Positions 7,789 through 13,351 of a stretch of DNA of 13,351 nt are shown here, in pieces. This DNA is from Erysipelotrichaceae bacterium (GTDB lineage: Bacteria; Bacillota_I; Bacilli_A; Erysipelotrichales; Erysipelotrichaceae): the NCBI GenBank assembly GCA_003510215.1, contig DOKQ01000176.1, positions 1 through 13,351 on the forward strand. The letters are read 5' to 3'. Every line of letters starts with the position of its first letter. Position 1 is the stretch's first letter. The position numbers and the translations under genes were made by a program. Under the pieces are notes generated by a model. It made no database searches, was not told the DNA's origin, and worked only from the letters and a program-made list of their open reading frames with translations.

Positions 7789-7817
7789 ATTTTACTTTGT
7801 CCTACTGAAGCGTGTAA
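7789..7817 (-). promoter_or_regulatory. Putative sigma-A promoter for the DAK2-DegV gene
   Basis: On the minus strand TTACAC (7817-7812), a 17-base spacer, then TAAAAT (7794-7789). Four and five of six bases respectively match the consensus at ideal spacing. The predicted start, near 7782, gives a leader of about 19 bases to the ATG at 7763, enough for the AAGGGGG ribosome site. Confidence 0.6.
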
Positions 7818-7857
7818 ATGATTATGAAGTGCTTATTGATAATTATTTTTATCACGC

Positions 7858-7885
7858 AAAAAAATCTACCCACAAGGATAGATTT
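7858..7885 (-). terminator. Intrinsic terminator after murB
   Basis: On the minus strand AAATCTATCC, loop TTGT, GGGTAGATTT forms a 10-bp stem with one T-G wobble (7885-7862), running into a seven-T tract (7864-7858). It starts 5 bases after the murB stop codon. Confidence 0.88.
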
Positions 7886-7890
7886 CATTT

Positions 7891-8769
7891 TTACTTAATG
7901 ACACGCCACTCAAGATGCAAATCTATATCGAAATGATTTTTCACTCGAACAGTACATTCCTGAATTAGATTTAGGCAATCATCGACGCTTGCATGATCCA
8001 CATTCACGATAAATCCCGGATGCTTCTCTGACACTTTAGCTCCACCTACCTGATAACCGCGAAGATTGACTTCATCAAACAATTTCCAAACAAAGTAGGT
8101 TTCACCGTCTTTTGTCGGGCGCTTAAACACACTGCCTGCATTCGGATAGTTGCGCGGTTGTTTCATATATCGTTCTTTTTTGAAGTCAAGCATACGGAAG
8201 AATACATCATTGTATTCACCTGGCTGTATATTGAGTCCTGCTCTCGCCACAATCACGTTCATGTCCATCAGCTTGGTATAACGGTACTGAAAGAAATCAT
8301 CATCTGGTATTAGACGTTGCAACTTCCCTGTATCCCTATTGACGACATCAATCCAATGGACATATTGCCCAATTGTCCACTGCCATTGTCCGGCATTCAT
8401 AATTAATGCACCACCAACAGTTCCAGGTATATCCTCCGTGAACTCATATCCACCAATTTGATGATCCATGGCAAACCAGGCAAGGTCATGAAAACTGACT
8501 CCCGCATCTACGACAATTTCATTATCCACAACATCCATGTCATTCATCATGGTTGTAATCAGAAAAACATATGAATCATCATAGTAATCCTGTGCAAATA
8601 AAACATTGGACCCATTTCCAATAACAACCAGCTTGCGACCTTTCGCAAACTCAAGTGTTTCAATGATTCCATCCACGTTTAAAGGTAAGTATAGGTTTTT
8701 AGCCTTCGCTTCAAGGCGAAGTGTGTTGTATTTTTTAAGTGATCCATCTTGGAAAATAAGTACATTCAT
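7891..8769 (-). CDS. murB: UDP-N-acetylenolpyruvoylglucosamine reductase
   Basis: FAD enzyme that reduces UDP-GlcNAc-enolpyruvate with NADPH to UDP-N-acetylmuramate, the second committed step of peptidoglycan synthesis, in the cytosol. It implies a walled cell. With this start it has 292 residues, the size of compact type II MurB proteins (E. coli type I is about 340). FAD-binding motifs GNGSN (51-55) and DIPGTVGGALIMNAG (113-127) are present. YRYT follows at 162-165, then NAGSVFKRP with the proton-donor Ser213, and LHLEWRVIK at the C-terminus with Glu287. I prefer the ATG at 8769. An in-frame ATG at 8793 adds eight residues (MKKREIDY), but it has no ribosome site and would lie only about 4 bases from the predicted transcript start. 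For 8769, AAGAAAAGAG lies 11 bases upstream, a somewhat long spacing. The gene is monocistronic. Confidence 0.95.
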   Translation of the reverse strand: MNVLIFQDGSLKKYNTLRLEAKAKNLYLPLNVDGIIETLEFAKGRKLVVIGNGSNVLFAQDYYDDSYVFLITTMMNDMDVVDNEIVVDAGVSFHDLAWFAMDHQIGGYEFTEDIPGTVGGALIMNAGQWQWTIGQYVHWIDVVNRDTGKLQRLIPDDDFFQYRYTKLMDMNVIVARAGLNIQPGEYNDVFFRMLDFKKERYMKQPRNYPNAGSVFKRPTKDGETYFVWKLFDEVNLRGYQVGGAKVSEKHPGFIVNVDHASVDDCLNLIQECTVRVKNHFDIDLHLEWRVIK

Positions 8770-8803
8770 ATAATCAATTTCTCTTTTCTTCATGTGCGTT
8801 ATC

Positions 8804-8832
8804 TTTATATCATAAACCCACTAAAACTTCAA
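8804..8832 (-). promoter_or_regulatory. Promoter for murB
   Basis: On the minus strand TTGAAG (8832-8827), a 17-base spacer, then TATAAA (8809-8804), with an upstream TG that makes TGATATAAA an extended -10. The predicted transcript start is near 8797. This leaves about 28 bases of leader for the ATG at 8769 and almost none for the ATG at 8793. Confidence 0.7.
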
Positions 8833-8946
8833 GTAATTACCCGTTTTATCTTGTCTAACTGGCAATCCCTCTATGGCAACCAAGTTGTCAATTAATCAGA
8901 AAATAGGCTTGAAAAGCCACTTTTTTAACATTTTTCCTTGTTTAGG

Positions 8947-8975
8947 TTGACACTGTGTGTGATAGGTTTTATGAT
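8947..8975 (+). promoter_or_regulatory. Strong sigma-A promoter for the glutamate mutase operon
   Basis: A perfect TTGACA (8947-8952), an exact 17-base spacer and TATGAT (8970-8975). The predicted start is near 8982. It drives glmS, glmL, glmE and mal. The leader then contains a small hairpin (ATACC 8994-8998 with GGTAT 9007-9011) and the larger hairpin at 9028-9050. The leader is too short to hold a cobalamin riboswitch. Confidence 0.85.
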
Positions 8976-9019
8976 AAAGATGAAGAACTGATGATACCGC
9001 TTACATGGTATTGAATGTG

Positions 9020-9059
9020 AAAGGAGCGCATGATTTTTAAGAAATCATGCAAGGTGATT
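9020..9059 (+). promoter_or_regulatory. glmS ribosome-binding region with a 9-bp hairpin
   Basis: AAAGGAG (9020-9026) is followed by a perfect inverted repeat, GCATGATTT (9028-9036), loop TTAAG, AAATCATGC (9042-9050). Then come AAGGTG (9051-9056) and the ATG at 9060. The stem contains the upstream ATG at 9030. When it is folded, AAAGGAG is separated from the ATG at 9060 by about 10 unpaired bases, a good initiation distance. The structure may therefore decide which start is used. Confidence 0.6.
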
Positions 9060-9476
9060 ATGGATCAACACACGATTGTTTTAGGAGTTATCGGCGCTGA
9101 CGTACATGCGGTAGGAAATAAAATCCTTCATTACGCGTACTCTCAGGCCGGTTTTCATGTGGTCAATCTTGGCGTCATGGTTTCTCAGGAAGAGTTTATT
9201 CAGGCAGCCATTGAGTCTGGTGCAGAGGCAATGATTGTTTCCTCTCTGTATGGCCATGGCGAGCTCGATTGCAAAGGATTAAGAGAAAAATGTATTGAGG
9301 CTGGTCTTGAAACGATTAAGCTTTATGTGGGTGGCAACCTGGTTGTAGGTAAAACCCCATTCGAAGAAGTGAAGGATAAGTTTTTAGCCATGGGATTTGA
9401 TCGTATTTATCCTCCAGGAAGTGATCCGAATGATGGAATACGCGATTTAATGCAGGACTTGGGAATCGATATATGA
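9060..9476 (+). CDS. glmS: Glutamate mutase sigma (S) subunit, B12-binding
   Basis: Small cobalamin-binding component of methylaspartate mutase. With the E subunit it interconverts L-glutamate and (2S,3S)-3-methylaspartate using adenosylcobalamin radicals. It is 138 residues of Rossmann-like B12-binding fold. The DxHxxG signature is Asp14-Val-His16-Ala-Val-Gly19, with His16 the expected lower cobalt ligand. SSLYGHGELDCKGLREKC follows at about 61-78, then the GGN loop near 95 and the YPPGSDP end-loop. I chose the ATG at 9060 because it places Asp14 and His16 exactly where clostridial MutS/GlmS have them. An in-frame ATG at 9030 would add ten residues (MIFKKSCKVI). It lies only 3 bases from AAAGGAG and inside a hairpin stem, but cannot be excluded. 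The stop overlaps the glmL start (ATGA, 9473-9476). Confidence 0.96.
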   Translation: MDQHTIVLGVIGADVHAVGNKILHYAYSQAGFHVVNLGVMVSQEEFIQAAIESGAEAMIVSSLYGHGELDCKGLREKCIEAGLETIKLYVGGNLVVGKTPFEEVKDKFLAMGFDRIYPPGSDPNDGIRDLMQDLGIDI

Positions 9477-10858
9477 AGCCAGTACTGTGCATTGACTTCG
9501 GATCTACCTTTACAAAGGTAACAGCGATAGATGTCGATACACCCTCCATCCTTGCACGTGCACAATCATTCACAACGATTCACGATGATATTAACTTCGG
9601 TTTTAATCGCGCACTCGAACAGATTATCAAAGTCACGGGTATTCAGGAATTTAACGAACGATATGCTTGCTCAAGTGCCGCTGGTGGATTAAAGATGATT
9701 GCCATTGGGTTGGTCCCTCAATTAACTGCTGAAGCTGCCAAACGTGCAGCACTTAGTGCAGGTGCCAAAGTACTCGAAACATTCAGTTTTGAACTGAATG
9801 AGTATGAAATCAAAAAAATTGAGCGTATAAAACCTGATATTATTCTCTTTACCGGAGGCATTGATGGTGGTAATACAAAGGTAGTCACAGCCAATGCCCA
9901 AAGACTAACCACCATGAACCATCGCTGTCCCTTGATTTATGCTGGAAATAAAGTTATCGCGGATGATATAGCTGCCTTATTAAGAGAACATCGTTGGGAT
10001 GTCAGTATTGCATCCAATGTTATGCCAACTCTCAATGAGCTGAATATTCATTCTGCACAGAATCTGATTCGCAAAATCTTCCTTGACCACATTGTTGTGG
10101 CTAAGGGATTATCCACAGTACAGGCATGTATTGACAATATTCTTATGCCTACCCCTTCCGCTGTTTTGCTAGGGGCCGAGCTATTATCCAAAGGATATTT
10201 ATCAAATCCCGGTATTGGTGAGCTTATGATTGTGGATGTGGGTGGAGCAACTACCGATGTGCATAGTGTAGCCGATGGAGCACCAAGACAGAGCAATGTG
10301 ATTATGAAGGGCTTGGCTGAGCCTTTGATCAAACGAACTGTCGAAGGTGATTTAGGTGCAAGATACAGTCTGGATGCTTTGATTCAAGGTGTTGGGATTG
10401 ATGTGGTGGCTGATGTGTTAAAAGTACCACCTGAAGTTGTCAAGCAAATGTGCGATGACTTAACGAATCATCCTGAACAGTTTATGGAAGAACCGGGATT
10501 AATGAAAACACTGGATGATGTTGCAGCGGAAATAGCTATTCGTGAAAGTGTGACTCGTCATGCTGGTTTCTTAGAAGTTCATTACACCCCGTTTGGAACC
10601 GTCTATCAGCAGACTGGAAAAGACTTGAGCATGGTTCACCATGTGATTGGTACAGGTGGTCCGCTCATTCATCATTCCAATATTAAATCTGCTCTCAAAG
10701 CTTCTCAGTATGATTTGAAGCAGCCTATGAGTCTAAAACCAAGCAACTCAAGATTCTATCTTGACCAGAACTATATTCTGGCTGCCATGGGATTACTCTC
10801 CATCAACCATCCCAAAGCTGCATTGCAACTACTAAAGGAAAATCTGAAAGAGGTATAA
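9473..10858 (+). CDS. glmL: Glutamate mutase-associated MutL/GlmL ATPase-like protein
   Basis: ASKHA-fold (actin/Hsp70-like) protein of 461 residues, encoded between the two mutase subunits as in Clostridium. It is thought to act as a reactivator or chaperone, replacing damaged cobalamin on glutamate mutase with ATP hydrolysis; this role is largely by analogy with diol dehydratase reactivases. The nucleotide-binding motifs are visible: phosphate-1 loop DFGSTFTK (8-15), phosphate-2 loop DVGGATTD (255-262) and the adenosine-type GTGGP loop (393-397). TGGIDGGN at 127-134 is typical of MutL. Its ATG overlaps the glmS stop by 4 bases and lacks a strong ribosome site, so translational coupling is expected. 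It ends one base before the glmE start. Confidence 0.95.
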   Translation: MKPVLCIDFGSTFTKVTAIDVDTPSILARAQSFTTIHDDINFGFNRALEQIIKVTGIQEFNERYACSSAAGGLKMIAIGLVPQLTAEAAKRAALSAGAKVLETFSFELNEYEIKKIERIKPDIILFTGGIDGGNTKVVTANAQRLTTMNHRCPLIYAGNKVIADDIAALLREHRWDVSIASNVMPTLNELNIHSAQNLIRKIFLDHIVVAKGLSTVQACIDNILMPTPSAVLLGAELLSKGYLSNPGIGELMIVDVGGATTDVHSVADGAPRQSNVIMKGLAEPLIKRTVEGDLGARYSLDALIQGVGIDVVADVLKVPPEVVKQMCDDLTNHPEQFMEEPGLMKTLDDVAAEIAIRESVTRHAGFLEVHYTPFGTVYQQTGKDLSMVHHVIGTGGPLIHHSNIKSALKASQYDLKQPMSLKPSNSRFYLDQNYILAAMGLLSINHPKAALQLLKENLKEV

Positions 10859-10859
10859 T

Positions 10860-12317
10860 ATGTCATTACAGAATAAGCGTCTAACAGACGAAGAGTTTTA
10901 TAAGCTTAGAGAAGAAGTATTGCGTGGTTGGCCTACTGGATCTCAAGTTAATCTTAATGAGGCTTTTGAATATCATCGTCAATTAGGTGAACATCGTAGT
11001 TTTTCCAAAATGATGATCAAAGCAAAAGAATCAAAAACAACCATCATTCAACCGCGCGCAGGTGTAGCATTGGTTGATAAACATATAGAGTTATTGCAAT
11101 ACTTACAGGATCAAGGTAGTGCAGATTGTCTTCCTTCGACGATTGACAGTTATACAAGACACAATCGGTATCAGGAAGCTCAACATGGAATTGACGAAAG
11201 TGTTCGTGAAGGGCGATCACTCTTGAATGGTTTCCCAGCTGTTAATCATGGAGTTGATCAATGTAGAAAAGTCATTGAATCCGTCAATGTTCCAGTTCAG
11301 GTTCGCCATGGGACTCCTGATGCCCGTTTACTGGCTGAAATTACACTTGCGGGTGGTTTTACCTCCTATGAAGGCGGTGGGCTATCCTACAATATTCCTT
11401 ATTCCAAAAACCACAGTTTAGAGAGAACCATCACCGATTGGCAATATTGCGATCGTCTTGTCGGAATCTATGAGGAAGCCGGTATTTCCATTAATCGTGA
11501 ACCTTATGGCCCATTAACCGGAACCTTGGTACCTCCCTGTATTTCTCATAGTGTGGCTATTATTGAAAGTTTGCTCGCCGCTGAACAAGGCGTAAAGAAC
11601 ATTACGGTCGGATATGGTCAGTGCGGCAACTTAATTCAAGACGTTGCAGCCATCCGAACACTCGAAAAACTTACGACAGACTATTTACATACCAATGGTT
11701 ATCATGATGTGTATGTTACTACTGTTTTTCATCAATGGATGGGTGGCTTCCCTCAGGATGAAGCAAAGGCTTATGGAGTTATCAGCTGGGGTGCAGCTAC
11801 AGCTGCCATTGCGGGTGCGACCAAAGTCATTGTCAAATCTCCTCATGAGGCACTTGGTATTCCTACGCCAAAAGCAAATGCCCAAGGATTAAGAACGACC
11901 AAACAGGTAGTAACCATGCTAAAGGATCAGCGGATGACTGAAACAGCTGAGTTGCTAGCTGAGATGGATATCATCGAAAAGGAAACCCGATGCATCGTTG
12001 ACAAAATATTTGAACTAGGACACGGTGATATTGCTCAAGGAGCCATCGCTGGGTTTAATTCCGGTGTCATCGATGTTCCATTTGCCCCAAGTAAATTTAA
12101 TCAAGGTCTGGTTCTTCCTGCACGTGACAATGAAGGTGCAATTCGTTTTCTTGAACCGGGCAACCTGCCGTTTACAGATGAACTTAAGGAGTTTCATCGA
12201 AAGAAACTTCAGTTACGAGGTGAGTTTGAAGGCCGCCCTGTCAGCTTCCAAATGGTGATTGACGATGTCTATGCCATTGGAAAAGGCCGTATGATTGGCC
12301 GTCCCGAGGAGAAATAA
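10860..12317 (+). CDS. glmE: Glutamate mutase epsilon (E) subunit
   Basis: Catalytic TIM-barrel subunit of adenosylcobalamin-dependent methylaspartate mutase, partner of GlmS. The length of 485 residues matches the clostridial enzymes. Residues known from the Clostridium cochlearium structure fall at identical numbers: the substrate arginine claw Arg66, Arg100 and Arg149, then Glu171, Tyr177, Pro180, Tyr181, Met294, Lys326 and Glu330. Position 216 is Tyr (in NREPYGPLTG) where I recall Phe. The ATG at 10860 starts one base after the glmL stop, and its AGAGG ribosome site lies in the last codons of glmL, so the two are coupled. The exact match in numbering leaves little doubt about start or function. 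Confidence 0.97.
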   Translation: MSLQNKRLTDEEFYKLREEVLRGWPTGSQVNLNEAFEYHRQLGEHRSFSKMMIKAKESKTTIIQPRAGVALVDKHIELLQYLQDQGSADCLPSTIDSYTRHNRYQEAQHGIDESVREGRSLLNGFPAVNHGVDQCRKVIESVNVPVQVRHGTPDARLLAEITLAGGFTSYEGGGLSYNIPYSKNHSLERTITDWQYCDRLVGIYEEAGISINREPYGPLTGTLVPPCISHSVAIIESLLAAEQGVKNITVGYGQCGNLIQDVAAIRTLEKLTTDYLHTNGYHDVYVTTVFHQWMGGFPQDEAKAYGVISWGAATAAIAGATKVIVKSPHEALGIPTPKANAQGLRTTKQVVTMLKDQRMTETAELLAEMDIIEKETRCIVDKIFELGHGDIAQGAIAGFNSGVIDVPFAPSKFNQGLVLPARDNEGAIRFLEPGNLPFTDELKEFHRKKLQLRGEFEGRPVSFQMVIDDVYAIGKGRMIGRPEEK

Positions 12318-12320
12318 AAA

Positions 12321-13351
12321 ATGAAAATTATTGATGTGCTTTGTAGTGCTGGAAGAACCGGATTTTATTTTGATGATCAGCGTGCCATCAAGAAACATGG
12401 TGTTTTAGATGGAGCAACGTATATTGGTGAACCAATCACACCTGGGTTCACCTCAATTCGACAGGCGGGAGAATCTATTTCGATTATGCTCATCTTGGAA
12501 GATGGTCAAGTGGCTTATGGCGACTGTGCTGCTGTTCAGTATTCAGGCGCCGGTGGTCGTGATCCGTTATTTCTGGCAGAGGAATACATTCCTGTCATTT
12601 ACGAGTATATTCGACCCATGCTTATCGGAGCATCGCTTGAGTCTTTCCGACCTTTAGCCGAGAAAATTGACCGTGCCATTCGTCCCGATACACAAAAACC
12701 ATTTCACACCGCCATTCGATATGGGATTTCCCAAGCCCTCCTGGATGCGGTAGCAAAGGCCAACCACACTGTGATGGCAGATGTTGTTGCTAAGGAATAT
12801 GAGACGGAAGTCAATGATGAGAAAATCCCGATTTTTATGCAATCCGGTGATGACCGATATAACAATGTAGATAAAATGATTATCAAAGAAGCAGATGTTT
12901 TACCTCATGGCTTAATCAATCACATTCCTACAAAGCTTGGATACAAAGGAGAAATCCTGCTTGATTATATTGCATGGCTTCGTAAGCGAATTTTGGAGAA
13001 ACGATTGAGTGAAGATTATCTCCCTGCCATTCATCTTGACTTATATGGTAACCTTGGAACGATTTTTGATCAGGATATGGATAAAATGGTGGAGTATCTA
13101 CGTGTTTGTGCGGAAACAGCCGCCCCATTTGAACTACGTATGGAAGGTCCTATGGATGTGGAGGAGCGCACAGCTCAAATGGAAGCACTTAAAGAAATTA
13201 CCCGTAGATTAGATGAAGCCAATATACCGGTCATTATCGTTGCGGATGAGTGGTGCAACACGCTTGAAGATATCAAATATTTCGCTGATAATAAAGCTGG
13301 TCACATGATTCAGATTAAAACTCCTGATTTAGGTGGCATAAACAATACCAT
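12321..13351 (+). CDS. mal: Methylaspartate ammonia-lyase, 3' end outside the window
   Basis: Enolase-superfamily enzyme that removes ammonia from (2S,3S)-3-methylaspartate to give mesaconate, the step after glutamate mutase. The window holds 343 codons of an expected 413 or so. Compared with Clostridium tetanomorphum numbering, catalytic residues are shifted by a constant +2: His196 (LPHGLIN), metal ligands Asp240 (HLDLYG), Glu275 (MEGP) and Asp309 (VADEW), and the base Lys333 (QIKTPDLGG). The N-terminal cap domain begins MKIIDVLCSAGRTGFYFDD. GAGGAG lies 9 bases before the ATG, and the gap from the glmE stop is 3 bases, so it belongs to the same operon. Later pathway genes (mesaconase, citramalate lyase) would be expected to the right but are not visible. 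Confidence 0.97.
   Translation, partial: MKIIDVLCSAGRTGFYFDDQRAIKKHGVLDGATYIGEPITPGFTSIRQAGESISIMLILEDGQVAYGDCAAVQYSGAGGRDPLFLAEEYIPVIYEYIRPMLIGASLESFRPLAEKIDRAIRPDTQKPFHTAIRYGISQALLDAVAKANHTVMADVVAKEYETEVNDEKIPIFMQSGDDRYNNVDKMIIKEADVLPHGLINHIPTKLGYKGEILLDYIAWLRKRILEKRLSEDYLPAIHLDLYGNLGTIFDQDMDKMVEYLRVCAETAAPFELRMEGPMDVEERTAQMEALKEITRRLDEANIPVIIVADEWCNTLEDIKYFADNKAGHMIQIKTPDLGGINNT

Noticed and set aside
8860..8892. Direct repeat TGGCAA (8860 and 8874) and an imperfect inverted repeat GGCAAC/GTTGTC between the divergent promoters, possibly an operator.
   Set aside because: The repeats are short, imperfect and match no regulator motif I recognise; chance is likely at this length.
8906..8926. 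Short hairpin GGCTT-GAA-AAGCC followed by six T on the plus strand, resembling a terminator.
   Set aside because: The stem is only 5 bp with a 3-base loop, and no plus-strand gene or clear promoter lies upstream. It may simply insulate the glm promoter, but the support is too weak to annotate.
8976..9059. Cobalamin riboswitch in front of the B12-dependent glutamate mutase operon.
   Set aside because: From the predicted transcript start to the first codon there are only about 50-80 bases, far shorter than the roughly 200-base B12 riboswitch, and no B12-box-like sequence was seen.
12409..12657. 82-codon plus-strand open frame inside mal.
   Set aside because: It overlaps mal out of frame across conserved sequence and has no domain or ribosome site of note.

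Overview
The window looks like chromosomal DNA from an anaerobic, amino-acid-fermenting, low-to-moderate GC Gram-positive bacterium (Bacillota; clostridial or Erysipelotrichia-like). The grounds are the glutamate mutase/methylaspartase operon, an aldehyde:ferredoxin oxidoreductase, Gram-positive-style Shine-Dalgarno sites, U-tailed intrinsic terminators, and a FakA/FakB-type fatty-acid kinase. The assignment to a lineage is inference. No rRNA, tRNA, CRISPR array, insertion sequence or phage gene was seen.

Layout. Bases 1-8769 are read on the minus strand and 9030-13351 on the plus strand. From the divergence point leftwards the order is: murB with its own promoter and terminator; a FakA-FakB fusion gene followed by a DUF2177 membrane protein gene, with promoter and terminator; a Cof-type HAD phosphatase gene with a terminator; and then a probable four-gene run of AOR, a MoaD/ThiS-like carrier, gnd and zwf. 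In that run AOR and the carrier share an ATGA overlap, gnd and zwf overlap by 14 bases, and zwf runs off the left edge. To the right is the glutamate-fermentation operon glmS-glmL-glmE-mal, in the order known from Clostridium tetanomorphum. It is driven by a near-consensus promoter (TTGACA, 17 bases, TATGAT), and mal is cut by the right edge.

How the genes work together. GlmS and GlmE form the coenzyme-B12-dependent glutamate mutase, which turns L-glutamate into (2S,3S)-3-methylaspartate. GlmL is the associated ATPase-like protein, probably a reactivator, and Mal deaminates methylaspartate to mesaconate. This is the first half of the methylaspartate route from glutamate to acetate and pyruvate. 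On the left, Zwf and Gnd make NADPH and pentose phosphate, while AOR is a predicted tungsten/pterin, iron-sulfur enzyme interconverting aldehydes and carboxylates with ferredoxin.

The longest stretch without a gene, about 260 bases between murB and glmS, holds the two divergent promoters and a structured glm leader. The leader has a perfect 9-bp hairpin placed between two possible ribosome binding sites. No gene-free stretch exceeds 300 bases. Most of the content is recognisable core or catabolic metabolism, and I did not find a clearly new defence or mobile system. The points most worth a second look are the glm leader hairpin, the AOR-carrier-gnd-zwf arrangement, and the single-chain FakA-FakB protein beside a DUF2177 gene.
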